From: Pseudonocardia autotrophica
GTDB lineage: Bacteria; Actinomycetota; Actinomycetes; Mycobacteriales; Pseudonocardiaceae
DNA: 27,430 nucleotides
Assembly (NCBI RefSeq): GCF_000717175.1
Contig: NZ_JNYD01000049.1
Span: 1-27,430 of the forward strand
Direction: 5' to 3'
Shown: one piece after another, positions 14,978-23,833 of the stretch
Numbering within the stretch: the first letter of the stretch is position 1
How the letters are laid out: each line of letters opens with the position of its first letter
Translations under genes and position numbers: made by a program
The notes under the pieces: generated by a model
What the model was told of the DNA's origin: nothing
The model's database searches: none
The model's input: the letters and a program-made list of their open reading frames with translations, nothing else

Positions 14978-16050
14978 CGGCCGTCGACCCCGCCGCAGAT
15001 CGCACGGCAGAGCCCTCGGGCACCGGGCTCACGGTGCCGCCGTTCGCGGTCGTCTCCGGATCGCAGGTCCAGGGGGCGCTGGCGGGACGGGAGCGCGAGA
15101 TCACCGACCTGGTCGAGGCCACCTACCGGCTGCACGGGGCGGGGGACACGGTGAACCCGCCGTCGTACTTCCTGCGGTTCCCGGACCGGCCGACCTCACG
15201 GATCATCGCGCTGCCGGCCTCGCTCGGCGGGCAGACCCCGGTCGACGGGCTGAAATGGATCTCCAGCTTCCCCGGCAACGTCCAGGCCGGGATCCCGCGC
15301 GCCTCCGCCGTGCTGATCCTCAACGACCACGACACCGGCTACCCCTTCGCCTGCATGGAGAGCTCGATCATCAGCGCCACCCGCACCGCCTCCTCGGCGG
15401 CGCTCGCGGCGGACCGGCTGAGCGAGGGGCGCAAGCGGCCGACCCGCGTCGGGTTCTTCGGCACGGGCCTGATCGCGCGGTACATCCAGACCTTCCTCGC
15501 CGGGACCGGCTGGGAGTTCGAGGAGATCGGCGTGTTCGACCTGTCGGCGGACAGCGCCGCCGGCTTCCGCGGGCACCTCGAACGCACGGGCACGCCGGGC
15601 CGGGTCACGCTGTACGACACCCCCGAGGAGCTGATCCGGGGCAGCGACCTGGTGGTCTTCGCGACGATCGCCGGCACCCCGCACGTCACGGACGTCTCGT
15701 GGTTCGACCACGGGCCGCTGGTCCTGCACGTCTCGCTGCGCGACCTCGCGCCGGAGATCCTGCTGGAGGCGACCAACTACGTCGACGACGTCGAGCACTG
15801 CCTCAAGGCGGACACGTCGCCGCACCTGGTGGAGCAGCGGCTCGGGCACCGGGACTTCCTGGCCGGGACGCTCGACGACGTCCTGTCCGGGCGCGCGTCG
15901 GTGCCGGCCGAGGGCACGGTGATCTTCTCGCCGTTCGGGCTGGGCGTGCTCGACCTGGCCGTCGGGAAGTACGTGTACGACCAGATCGTGCGGGCGGGGG
16001 AGCTGCAGGTCGTCGACGGGTTCTTCCACGAGTTGAAGCGACACGGGTAG
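14974..16050 (+). CDS. sbnB: SbnB-type 2,3-diaminopropionate synthase (Dap pathway, step 2)
   Basis: This 358-residue protein belongs to the ornithine-cyclodeaminase/mu-crystallin family. SbnB oxidatively splits N-(2-amino-2-carboxyethyl)-L-glutamate with NAD+ to L-Dap and 2-oxoglutarate. The family segment GLKWISSFPGNVQAGIPRAS is present, as is the Rossmann loop VGFFGTGLIARYI (glycines from about residue 160). The GTG start overlaps the dioxygenase stop by four bases. The 2-oxoglutarate released is the cosubstrate of the neighbouring dioxygenase, which is neat but may be incidental. With sbnA at the other end of the operon the Dap pathway is complete. Confidence 0.93.
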   Translation: MTAVDPAADRTAEPSGTGLTVPPFAVVSGSQVQGALAGREREITDLVEATYRLHGAGDTVNPPSYFLRFPDRPTSRIIALPASLGGQTPVDGLKWISSFPGNVQAGIPRASAVLILNDHDTGYPFACMESSIISATRTASSAALAADRLSEGRKRPTRVGFFGTGLIARYIQTFLAGTGWEFEEIGVFDLSADSAAGFRGHLERTGTPGRVTLYDTPEELIRGSDLVVFATIAGTPHVTDVSWFDHGPLVLHVSLRDLAPEILLEATNYVDDVEHCLKADTSPHLVEQRLGHRDFLAGTLDDVLSGRASVPAEGTVIFSPFGLGVLDLAVGKYVYDQIVRAGELQVVDGFFHELKRHG

Positions 16051-16103
16051 CCCCGGCGGTTCGGGGGCAATTTCGTCGGTGGTGCCCGCTAGCGTCCGCG
16101 TCG

Positions 16104-16463
16104 ATGGCTGCGACGTGGATGAGCTTCCTGGGCGCGCTCCTCGGCGCGCTGCTCGGCGCCGCGGCGAACCTGCTGGTCGGCGAGGGCAAGCGGCGCCGTG
16201 AGGAGGACACGGCGCTGCTCGGCTGGTGCAGTCAGGTCTACGACTGGGTCGTCGAGGGGAAGGTCGCGCCCGAGGCCGCCCGCCACATGCTGGAGGAGCG
16301 GCGGATCACGGGGCACTGGTACGCCTTCAACCGGCGGTACGCGAAGCGGGTCGACGCTATCCTGGACGAGCTCGACCGGGCCTTCGCGCCGCCGGAACCA
16401 CCGGGTGCGGCCCGCGAGAGGTTCGTGCTCGACACGGAGGACGACGATGAGCGACCAGGCTGA
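16104..16463 (+). CDS. Small protein with N-terminal membrane segment, unknown function
   Basis: This 119-residue protein is not one I recognise. Residues about 5-27 (WMSFLGALLGALLGAAANLLV) are a Gly/Ala-rich hydrophobic helix, followed by a basic stretch (KRRREED) and a mostly helical soluble part with several Trp/Tyr (WCSQVYDWVVEG, GHWYAFNRRYAKRVD). The ATG at 16104 is 53 bp after sbnB. Its end overlaps the next small gene by 17 bp. It may be read through from the Dap operon, but nothing in it points to that pathway. Confidence 0.55.
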   Translation: MAATWMSFLGALLGALLGAAANLLVGEGKRRREEDTALLGWCSQVYDWVVEGKVAPEAARHMLEERRITGHWYAFNRRYAKRVDAILDELDRAFAPPEPPGAARERFVLDTEDDDERPG

Positions 16464-16617
16464 CGAGCCCGTGGTCACCGAGGTGACCGCGCGCCAGGTC
16501 CGGGCGGCCCGCTTCCGGGTCGTGCGGGACTCCGTGCAGGGCCGGGTCACCCCCGAACGCATCCGCCGGCTCGCCCGCGTGCTGCTGCCGGGGGAGGACT
16601 CGCCGCGGACCGGCTGA
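16447..16617 (+). CDS. 56-residue hypothetical protein
   Basis: The ATG at 16447 opens a frame giving MSDQADEPVVTEVTARQVRAA and ending LLPGEDSPRTG. It has an acidic N-terminus and then a basic amphipathic stretch (ARFRVVRDSVQGRVTPERIRRLARVLL). It overlaps the preceding small gene by 17 bp, which suggests coupling. I do not recognise it, and the coding evidence is only start/stop arrangement and third-position GC. Confidence 0.45.
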   Translation: MSDQADEPVVTEVTARQVRAARFRVVRDSVQGRVTPERIRRLARVLLPGEDSPRTG

Positions 16618-16626
16618 GGCCCGGGA

Positions 16627-16809
16627 TCACCCCTCGCCGTCGGCGTCCGCCACGTCCGGGCTGTCGCCGCGGGGATCCTGCGTGCCCCCGTCCGGCCGGT
16701 CCTCCGCCGGCGCCGTCATCGTCGGCTCGGCGTCCTGGTCCACGGGGTCGTCGGGCAGCGCCGGCTCGTCCTCGGCCCTGCTGCGCTCGGGGTTCTGGGG
16801 GTCGGTCAT
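16627..16809 (-). CDS. 60-residue acidic, low-complexity hypothetical protein
   Basis: An ATG-started frame encodes a Pro/Asp/Glu/Ala-rich, probably disordered peptide (MTDPQNPERSRAEDEPALPD). It converges with the 56-residue gene and lies 65 bp downstream of the YggT gene on the same strand. The ribosome binding site is poor (GGCGGGGGC). It could be a chance frame. Confidence 0.35.
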   Translation of the reverse strand: MTDPQNPERSRAEDEPALPDDPVDQDAEPTMTAPAEDRPDGGTQDPRGDSPDVADADGEG

Positions 16810-16833
16810 GGCCCCCGCCTACCCGGGTGGGGG

Positions 16834-16863
16834 TGGGGTATGCGGGGCTGGGGTATGCGGGGC
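16834..16863. repeat. 15-bp perfect tandem repeat, two copies
   Basis: TGGGGTATGCGGGGC occurs twice head to tail between the acidic ORF start and the end of the YggT gene. No function is apparent. Confidence 0.7.
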
Positions 16864-16874
16864 GCCCGGCGCGA

Positions 16875-17159
16875 TCAGAACGGGATGAGCGGGACGATCG
16901 CGGTGCGGAGGATCAGCACGCCGACGAAGACGATGATGAAGGCCAGGTCGAGGCTGATCCCGCCGAGGTTCACCGGCCTGACCACGCGGCGGACCGGCGC
17001 GATCACGGGCTCGGTGATGCCGTGGGTCACGCGGCGGGCCTGGTAGAGGGCGGAGCCGCCGCTGCCGGGGGAGAGCACCCCGATCCAGTCGACGACCACC
17101 CGCGCGAGCAGGACCAGCTGGAACAGCACCAGCAGCAGCCCGAGGAGGGAGGCGATCAC
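16875..17159 (-). CDS. YggT-family integral membrane protein
   Basis: This 94-residue protein has the YggT pattern: an N-terminal hydrophobic helix (LLGLLLVLFQLVLLARVVVDW), the conserved loop THGITEPVIAPVRRVVRP, and a second helix (LDLAFIIVFVGVLILRTAIVPL). YggT proteins are small inner-membrane proteins often found near cell-division genes in actinobacteria; their role is poorly defined. The GTG start is preceded by AAAGGAGACCTCC, an excellent Shine-Dalgarno. It is divergent from the Wadjet operon, with 95 bp between the starts. Confidence 0.88.
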   Translation of the reverse strand: MIASLLGLLLVLFQLVLLARVVVDWIGVLSPGSGGSALYQARRVTHGITEPVIAPVRRVVRPVNLGGISLDLAFIIVFVGVLILRTAIVPLIPF

Positions 17160-17209
17160 GGAGGTCTCCTTTCCATTTCCTCTCCGAGTGTCCCGATCCC
17201 AGGTGAGAG

Positions 17210-17238
17210 GGGCCTGAGAGTTTTCTGTCGGTAGGCCC
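17210..17238. promoter_or_regulatory. Small inverted repeat upstream of jetA
   Basis: GGGCCT (17210-17215) and AGGCCC (17233-17238) form a 6-bp stem with a 17-base loop, 17-45 bp before the jetA start and within the 95-bp gap between divergent genes. It could be an operator or a leader hairpin. The short stem makes chance quite possible in such GC-rich DNA. Confidence 0.25.
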
Positions 17239-17254
17239 TTCTAAGGTCGTGACC

Positions 17255-18760
17255 ATGACGGCCGCCTCCGTGGTGTCGCCCGCGGCGGACGCGACCGCTC
17301 GGGCGCGGTGGCGCGCGCTCGCGCTCACCGACCCGATCGCGCGGCTGGTGCGCAACGCCGCGCACGCCGGGATCGACGACGAGCTGTTCGACCTCCGCCA
17401 GCTCGCGCTGGCCGCCGTGGACCTCGTCGTCGGGTCGATGGGCTTCGCGCGCGAGGCCACCCTGGAGGAGGTCGCGGACGACCTGACCGCGCTCGCGGCC
17501 CGGATGCGGCCGGACCGCGCACACCAGGCCCGGGACGTCGCGCAGGTGGTGCTGAAGGGCCTGCTCAACGAGGCGCACGAGCACCGCCGGTTCACCTACT
17601 GGTTCGCCGACCTCTCCGGGGACCGGGTCGAGCGCGAGCCCTACAGCTTCCGCCTGCTGTCGCTGCGCGAGGCGGAGTACGGGCCGGTGCTCACGGCGTC
17701 GGACCAGGCGATCACGTTGTTCCTGCACGGGCTCGACGTCGACCTGGAGGACGCGGACCGCGCCCTCGCCCACGTCCTGCAGCGCCAGCTCGACGACCGC
17801 CGCTTCGACGCCGCGGTCCGCACCGCCGCCCAGGCCGAACGCACGTCGGTGGGCATCGCGGCGACGTTGTCCGAGCTGCTCGACGCCACCCGGCGGGACG
17901 TCGGCAGCCACGACTGGCTGGTCGACGTGCCGGAGCGGCTCGCGATCGCCCGCCGGCACGTGGAGGAGCGGATCGCGGAGGACGACCGGTTCCTCGAGCA
18001 CGTGCAGAGCGGGCTCGACGCCGAGACGAGCGGGGACGTGCGGGCGGCGTCCGGCCGCATCGTCGACCTGCTCGGGCGGGTCCGGCAGGTGCACCTCGAC
18101 CTGGAGAGACGGCTGGTGGGCGCCCGTGAGGTCTTCCTCGCCGCCCAGGTCCGGCAGCGACTGACGAAACGGCGCCGGCTGCGGATGCTCGCCCTCGGGG
18201 AGGACGTGCTGCGCCCCGCCCTGGACCTGCCGCGCGAGCAGGCGGTGGAGGTCACCACCGCGTTCGCCGATCGCTCGCTCGGGGTCGGCGTGCCCCGGCT
18301 CGTCCGGTTCGACGACCTGCTCGACCAGCTCTGGGCGCCGCCGCGTCAGCGGGAGACCGTCGAGCCGGTGGCGGAGGAGGCCGGCCTCGAGGAGGCGGCC
18401 GAGGAGGACGTCCAGCGCTACCCCGCGGCCGTCGTCGAGGGAGCGCGCGAGGTGCTGTCCGCGGCCCGGGTGACCGAGGAGGGGGCCGCCCTGTCCGAGC
18501 TGCTCGAGGCGAGCGGGGACGACGAGGTCGCCGAGCTCGTGCTGCTCACGGCGCTGTGGGCGTTCGCCCCTGACCCCGCGGCGGACGAGGAGGACCCGGA
18601 CGGCTCGGTCGAGCTGGCCGGGGGCCTGGAGGCGCTGGACGAGGGCGTCGAACTGGACCATCGGCTGGCCCGGGGGCGGGACCTCCGGATACGGCCCCTG
18701 CGCCTGGGTGTCGAAGAGGAACCGTCGATCGCGGACGAACTGGAGGCTGTGGGTGAGTGA
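17255..18760 (+). CDS. jetA: Wadjet JetA, kleisin-like subunit
   Basis: This 501-residue, largely helical protein begins LTDPIARLVRNAAHAGIDDELFDL after a short leader. By order (A-B-C-D), size and neighbours it is the JetA (MukF/kleisin-like) subunit of a Wadjet system, which bridges the SMC heads and the JetB KITE protein. The C-terminal quarter is acidic. ATG at 17255 is 8 bp from AAGG; GTG at 17249 is an alternative two codons upstream. It overlaps jetB by 8 bp. The identification depends mostly on the neighbouring jetC and jetD, as JetA sequences are poorly conserved. Confidence 0.78.
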   Translation: MTAASVVSPAADATARARWRALALTDPIARLVRNAAHAGIDDELFDLRQLALAAVDLVVGSMGFAREATLEEVADDLTALAARMRPDRAHQARDVAQVVLKGLLNEAHEHRRFTYWFADLSGDRVEREPYSFRLLSLREAEYGPVLTASDQAITLFLHGLDVDLEDADRALAHVLQRQLDDRRFDAAVRTAAQAERTSVGIAATLSELLDATRRDVGSHDWLVDVPERLAIARRHVEERIAEDDRFLEHVQSGLDAETSGDVRAASGRIVDLLGRVRQVHLDLERRLVGAREVFLAAQVRQRLTKRRRLRMLALGEDVLRPALDLPREQAVEVTTAFADRSLGVGVPRLVRFDDLLDQLWAPPRQRETVEPVAEEAGLEEAAEEDVQRYPAAVVEGAREVLSAARVTEEGAALSELLEASGDDEVAELVLLTALWAFAPDPAADEEDPDGSVELAGGLEALDEGVELDHRLARGRDLRIRPLRLGVEEEPSIADELEAVGE

Positions 18761-19469
18761 CGCCGTCGCCGCGGATCTGACCGAGGTGCGCGCCGCCGCG
18801 GAGCTGCTGGCGTTCGGCCTGCAGCGCAGAGCGAGGCCCGTCGAGGGCAGCGACTACCGCGCCCTCCTGGACCGATACCGCACCGAGCTGCGGTTCCGGG
18901 ACGTCGTGGACACGATGGCCGAGGGCCTCGGTCTGGAGGCGCTGGGCACCCCACGCTCCGGGATCGTGCTCGCCCCCGAGCCCGGTGGCCCGTTCGCCAC
19001 CCGGCTCACCGACTTCCGGGCCATGGACCAGTCCGAGCGCCTGGTGTTCGGACTGGTCCTGATCGGCATCGCCGCCTACGCCTACCCCCAGGACGTGGAC
19101 TTCGACGATCCGGAGACCAAACTGGTGGACCTGGTGAAGGTGGACGAGTTCCTGCGCGCGGCCGTCGACACCCTCAAGGCCCAGGAGGGTGGCGAGGGCA
19201 CGCCGGAGGAGCGGGCGCGGGTCGCGGCCGAGATCTACAGCGACATGCCCCAGCTGATCACCACGCAGACCGGGCGCCGGGGTCGCGGCTGCACCCTCAA
19301 GGCGATCGAGGACGCCCTCGGCTGGCTGGTGGACCAGGGCGCCGCCCGCGAGGCCACCTCGCTGGGGCCGGATGTCTACCACCTCACCGACCGGTTCCGG
19401 CTGCTCGTCGCGGACTCGGCGGGCGGGGCGGCCCTGGACGCGCTGCGCGAGCTGCGGGCGGCCTCGTGA
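18753..19469 (+). CDS. jetB: Wadjet JetB, KITE-like subunit
   Basis: This 238-residue protein is a probable tandem winged-helix (MukE/KITE-like) subunit. Recognisable parts are SDYRALLDRYRTELRFRDVVDTMAEGL near the N-terminus and RGCTLKAIEDALGWLVDQGAA, a winged-helix-like segment near the C-terminus. The GTG at 18753 overlaps the jetA stop, and the stop overlaps the jetC start (GTGA), so production is coupled. Assigned by order and size between jetA and the SMC gene. Confidence 0.78.
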   Translation: MSDAVAADLTEVRAAAELLAFGLQRRARPVEGSDYRALLDRYRTELRFRDVVDTMAEGLGLEALGTPRSGIVLAPEPGGPFATRLTDFRAMDQSERLVFGLVLIGIAAYAYPQDVDFDDPETKLVDLVKVDEFLRAAVDTLKAQEGGEGTPEERARVAAEIYSDMPQLITTQTGRRGRGCTLKAIEDALGWLVDQGAAREATSLGPDVYHLTDRFRLLVADSAGGAALDALRELRAAS

Positions 19470-22400
19470 GCGCGCCGGTGATGTGGAAGATCAGCCGCGT
19501 CCGGATCGATCGCATGGGGCCCCGGGCCGCCCGGTTCCTCGACGTCACACTGGATTTCCGTGACTCGGGGGACGTGCCGCTGGACTCGATCCTCTGGCTG
19601 CGCAACGGTGGCGGCAAGTCCACCGTCCTGTCGCTGATCTGCGCGCTGATCCGGCCGGCGCGCAAGGACTTCCTCGCCACCCAGGCCACCGGCAAACACC
19701 TCGAGGACTACCTGCTGGACGACGACACCGGACACGTCGTCATCGAGTGGTCCGGTCCGGGACGGCGGCGCCTGGTCACCGGCGCCGTGTACGAGTGGAC
19801 CGACCGCGCCCAGCCGGCGGACCCGAACCGGGACCACGACCGGCTCACCGCCCGGTGGTACCTCTGCACCGAGGACCGGGCCGGCCGCACCGGGTTCGAT
19901 GGCCTGCCCATCGGGCAGCGGCTCACCCAGAAGGACTACGTCGCGGCGCTGCGGGAGTGGGACGCCGTGCCCGGCGCGGGCGTCGTGGTCACCGACCGGC
20001 AGGACCGCTGGCGACAGGTACTGGACGACCACGGCCTGGATCCCGCGATCTTCACCGCGTTGCTGCAGATGAACGCCACCGAGGGCGGCATCGAGGGCCA
20101 GTTCCAGTTCCGCAACGCCGACCAGTTCGTCCGGTACCTGCTGGAGCTGATCGTCGACCCGGACGTGCCCGCGCAGGTCTCGGAGATCCTCGAGAAGGTC
20201 CGCTCGGGGCTCGCCGAACGGCCCCAGCTTCTGGCGGACCGGGCCTTCGCCGCCGAGGCCGTCCCGCTGCTGCGGACCCTGGCCGCCTGTCAGGGTGTGC
20301 TCGCCGAGGCCACCGGGGCGGCGGAGTCGGTGCAGGAGCGGGCGGTCGCACTGGCCGGGCGGATCGCGGCTGCGGCGGCCGCGGCTCGGCGCGACGAGGC
20401 CGCCCACGCGGACCGGCAGCAGGAGCTGTCCGCGGAGGTCGTCGAGCTGCGGTCGGCCGCGGCCGCGGCGGAGTCTCAGGTGGCGGCCCTGCATGGGCTC
20501 GCTGCGCGGTTCCGGCTTGCCGAGGCCCGGGCGGAGCTGGCGGCCGCGCAGAAGGCCCAGCGGAGCGCGCGGGAGGTCCGGGCCGCATGGTGGGCGGTGG
20601 ACCCGCTGCTCCGGTGGCGCGAGGCGCAGGCCCGCGTCCGGTCCCTCGAGGAGCAGCAGGCCGCCGCGGAGCTGGGCGCCGAGCCGCTGCGCCGCGCCGC
20701 GGACGAGGCGGCAGCGCGCTACGCCCGCGCGCTCGACGGAGCGCTCGCCGAGCAGGCCGAGCGGAGCGCGGAGCTGCAGGAACGATGCGGGAGCGAGCAG
20801 ACGGAGGCCGAGGCCGCGCGGGGTCGCGCGGGCGCGGCCCGGACGGTCGAGGGCCGGCTGGCCGCCGAGCAGGAGAACGTGCGGGAGCGGCTCGCCGACC
20901 TGGACCGCGCGGTCGCGGCGGCGCGCGCGGCCGGACACGTCGAGCCGGAGGAGGAGGTCCCCGCGGCCCTGCAGCGGCACCGCGCGGCCGCCGCCGCGGC
21001 CGCGGAGGACCTGGCCCGGCTCGCCGAGGAACGGGCCGCGGCACGGGAGCGTCGCGAGGAACTACGGGCCATCGAGGAGGGCCTGGCGACCGAGCGGCGC
21101 ACCGCTCTCGACAGCGTGCACTCGGCCACGCAGCGGGCCGCGGACCTGCGGGAACGTGCGGCCGAGCTCGCCGCCGAGGACCGGCTGCAGGCGCTGAGCG
21201 GTGGGGACGCGGTCGATCCGGTTGCCGAGGCGGGCGACCTCGAGGAGCTGCTCACCGCGGCGATCGCGCGGACCGAGCGGCGCCGGACCGAGCTGGCGGT
21301 CGAAGGGGCCGAGGACGAACGGGCACTGGAGGCGCTCGCCGCGACCGGGCTCCTCCCGCCGACCCTGGACCTGGGTCGGGCCCGCGCCGTCGTCGAGGAG
21401 GCGGGGATCGCCGTCGCCACGGGCTGGCAGTATCTGGCGGACGCGGTGCCGCAGCGCTCCCACGCCGCCGTCCTGCGCGCGGCGCCCGCGCTGGCGTCGG
21501 GTCTGCTGGTGCACGCGGCCGAGGATCTCCCCGCGGCCCGCGCGGCGCTCGTCGAGGCGGGGCTTCGCCCGACGACCGCGGTGGTGCTGGCCTCGACGAC
21601 GGATCTCGACGCGGTGGTCCGGGGGGAGCGGACCGAGGAGTTCGAGCTGGTCCCGCCCGCGGCCGCGCTCACCGATCCCGCAGCGGGGGGCGCCGAGACG
21701 GCGGCTCGGGAACAGGCCCGTGTCGGCCGGGTGGACGCGGATCGGGAGCTGACCGCCGTCCGCGACCGGGACGACGATCTCCGCCGCCGGGTCCGGACGC
21801 TGCGGCGGGAGTGCCCGCCCGGGACCCTCGAGGAGCTCGACGGCGCGGTCGCCGCGGCCCGGGAGGCCGTCGCCAGCGTGGACTCGGATCTCGAGCGCGT
21901 CGCCGCGGACCTTGGTGAGCTCTCCGAGCGGGAGCAGACGATCGAGGGGCTGCGGGAGGCCGCGGAGGCCGCCCGGCGGGCCGCCGACGTCGCCGGCGCC
22001 GTGCTCGGCGACCTCGCCACCCGGCTCGCGGCGGCCGAGGAGAGCCGCGCCCGGGCCGCCGCGCTGCCCGCGGAGATCGAGGCGGCGCGCGCCGACATCA
22101 CCCGCGAGGAGGCGACGGAGGAGGCGGCCCGCCGGATCCTCCGGGAGGTCGAGGAACAGCTCAACGCCGTGCGCCGCGCGACCACGGCCCAGCAGGAGGT
22201 CCGCTCCACGCTGGACGTGCCCGCGTCGGCGCTGGAGGCGGCGGAGCCGGTCGCGCCCGCCGAGGCACAGCGGGCGTGGGAGAGCGCCGTGGCGGCGTAT
22301 CGGCGCGAGGTGTCGGACTCCGCGCTCGCCGCCGCGCTGGACGAGGCCCGGCGCGGGCTCGCGGGTCCAACCGAGCAGGTCAGCGCCCTTCCCGCGGACG

Positions 22401-23833
22401 TGCGGGAGGCCGCGACGGCGCTCGCGGACGGCCCCGAGGGCGGTGACGCGGAGTCCCGTGCGGCGGCGTCGGCCCGGGCGGAGGCCGCGGCGGAGATCGC
22501 GGACGAGGCGGTCGGTGCCGCGCGTACCCGGGTGGACTCCGCCCAGGCCGAGGCCGCGCGCTACCCGCAACCGGCCGACGTCCCGGAGCCGGCGCCGACC
22601 ACGATCGCGAGTGCGGTGGCGGCGGCGGCGCGGGCGGAGGCGGAGCACGCCGCAGCCCGCGAGGCGACCGAGCGGGCCCGGCTGGAGCTCGACCGTACCG
22701 GCGGCCTGCGGGCCGAGGCGCGTGAGCGCGGGCGGGAGCTCGTGCACCAGGGGCAGCTGCTGGGCGTCGAGGGACCGTCCGACGGGGCCGAGGAGATCGG
22801 GGTCGAGGAGATCGGCGTCGAGGCTGTCACCGCCGAGGTGAGCGCAATCCGGGAGCGGCTGGACGACACCGCTGCGGCCGTCCGGCGGGGCCGCGCGGCC
22901 GTCGACGAGGCGGCGAAGGAGATCACGGTGTGGTCCTCGGCGGACCGGTTCGCCGAGGTCAAGCCGGCTGTGCGGGACCGGTTCCGGGTCGCCGACGTCG
23001 TCGACGAGCTCGGCGACGGCGTAGGCGCGCTGGCCGAGGACCTGGACAAGTACGCCGTCAATCTGCAGGGCAGGCTGGACGAGCTGGAGCAGCACAAGTC
23101 GGTCGTCGTCACCGCGATGAGCGGGATGGTTCGGCAGGCGCTCAAGTCCCTGGCGCGGGCGCAGACCCTGTCCGAGCTCCCCGAGAACCTCGGCGCGTGG
23201 GCCGGGCACCGGTTCCTCGACGTCGGGCCGCGGTCGGCCGTCGAGACGGCGGACGCGGTGGTCCGGGACCGCTGTGCCCGGCTGGTGGACGTGCTCACCG
23301 CCCGCGGTGCGGAGGTCCCGCGCGGTCTGGAGCTGCTCTGGCAGGCCACGAATGCCGTCGTCGGGGACGGGAACTGGCGGGCCCGGGTGCTCAAGCCGTC
23401 CACGGCGCTGGCCTTGGAACGGGTGTCGGTCGAGCGCATGCGCAAGTGGTCCGGCGGCGAGAAGGTCACCATCTCGCTGTTGCTGTTCTGCATGGTAGCC
23501 AAGCTGCGGGCGACGAGTCGCGGCCGGGACGTCCCGGGGCTGGGTGCGCTGCCGCTCGACAACCCGCTCGGCAAGGCCAACTACGTGGTGTTCCTCGACC
23601 TGCAGCGCAAGGTCGCGGCCGCCAACGGCGTGCAGTTGATCTTCCTGACCGGGGTCGGCGACATGAAGGCCGTCGGCCGCTTCCCGAACATCATCCGGCT
23701 GCGCAACGCCGCGAATCGGGGCCGAGAGTACGTCCGGGTCGCCGAGCGGACCCTCGCCGACGAGGACCCGGCGGGCGCGATCGACAGCACTCGGATCCAC
23801 CGGGACGACCCGGTCGCCCTCACCCTGCTGTGA
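19466..23833 (+). CDS. jetC: Wadjet JetC, SMC-like ATPase
   Basis: This 1455-residue SMC-type ATPase has a Walker A LRNGGGKST (Lys51) and a very long Ala/Glu/Arg-rich coiled-coil region with a central interruption (about residues 270-1190). The C-terminal head carries the ABC signature KWSGGEKVT (Ser1329) and a Walker B-like LPLDNPLGKANYVVFLDLQ. The start MWKISRVRIDRMGPRAARFLDV differs from type I JetC (MukB/MksB-like) and from the TIGR02680 type III family, so type II is the likely class by elimination. In Wadjet the complex extrudes loops on small circular DNA and triggers JetD cleavage. It overlaps jetD by four bases (GTGA). Confidence 0.88.
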   Translation: MSAPVMWKISRVRIDRMGPRAARFLDVTLDFRDSGDVPLDSILWLRNGGGKSTVLSLICALIRPARKDFLATQATGKHLEDYLLDDDTGHVVIEWSGPGRRRLVTGAVYEWTDRAQPADPNRDHDRLTARWYLCTEDRAGRTGFDGLPIGQRLTQKDYVAALREWDAVPGAGVVVTDRQDRWRQVLDDHGLDPAIFTALLQMNATEGGIEGQFQFRNADQFVRYLLELIVDPDVPAQVSEILEKVRSGLAERPQLLADRAFAAEAVPLLRTLAACQGVLAEATGAAESVQERAVALAGRIAAAAAAARRDEAAHADRQQELSAEVVELRSAAAAAESQVAALHGLAARFRLAEARAELAAAQKAQRSAREVRAAWWAVDPLLRWREAQARVRSLEEQQAAAELGAEPLRRAADEAAARYARALDGALAEQAERSAELQERCGSEQTEAEAARGRAGAARTVEGRLAAEQENVRERLADLDRAVAAARAAGHVEPEEEVPAALQRHRAAAAAAAEDLARLAEERAAARERREELRAIEEGLATERRTALDSVHSATQRAADLRERAAELAAEDRLQALSGGDAVDPVAEAGDLEELLTAAIARTERRRTELAVEGAEDERALEALAATGLLPPTLDLGRARAVVEEAGIAVATGWQYLADAVPQRSHAAVLRAAPALASGLLVHAAEDLPAARAALVEAGLRPTTAVVLASTTDLDAVVRGERTEEFELVPPAAALTDPAAGGAETAAREQARVGRVDADRELTAVRDRDDDLRRRVRTLRRECPPGTLEELDGAVAAAREAVASVDSDLERVAADLGELSEREQTIEGLREAAEAARRAADVAGAVLGDLATRLAAAEESRARAAALPAEIEAARADITREEATEEAARRILREVEEQLNAVRRATTAQQEVRSTLDVPASALEAAEPVAPAEAQRAWESAVAAYRREVSDSALAAALDEARRGLAGPTEQVSALPADVREAATALADGPEGGDAESRAAASARAEAAAEIADEAVGAARTRVDSAQAEAARYPQPADVPEPAPTTIASAVAAAARAEAEHAAAREATERARLELDRTGGLRAEARERGRELVHQGQLLGVEGPSDGAEEIGVEEIGVEAVTAEVSAIRERLDDTAAAVRRGRAAVDEAAKEITVWSSADRFAEVKPAVRDRFRVADVVDELGDGVGALAEDLDKYAVNLQGRLDELEQHKSVVVTAMSGMVRQALKSLARAQTLSELPENLGAWAGHRFLDVGPRSAVETADAVVRDRCARLVDVLTARGAEVPRGLELLWQATNAVVGDGNWRARVLKPSTALALERVSVERMRKWSGGEKVTISLLLFCMVAKLRATSRGRDVPGLGALPLDNPLGKANYVVFLDLQRKVAAANGVQLIFLTGVGDMKAVGRFPNIIRLRNAANRGREYVRVAERTLADEDPAGAIDSTRIHRDDPVALTLL

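Noticed and set aside
17208..17240. Possible riboswitch (GAGAGGGGCCTGAGAG) upstream of jetA
   Set aside because: Lacks the conserved cores of TPP, glycine or other classes I can recall; only a short inverted repeat remains.
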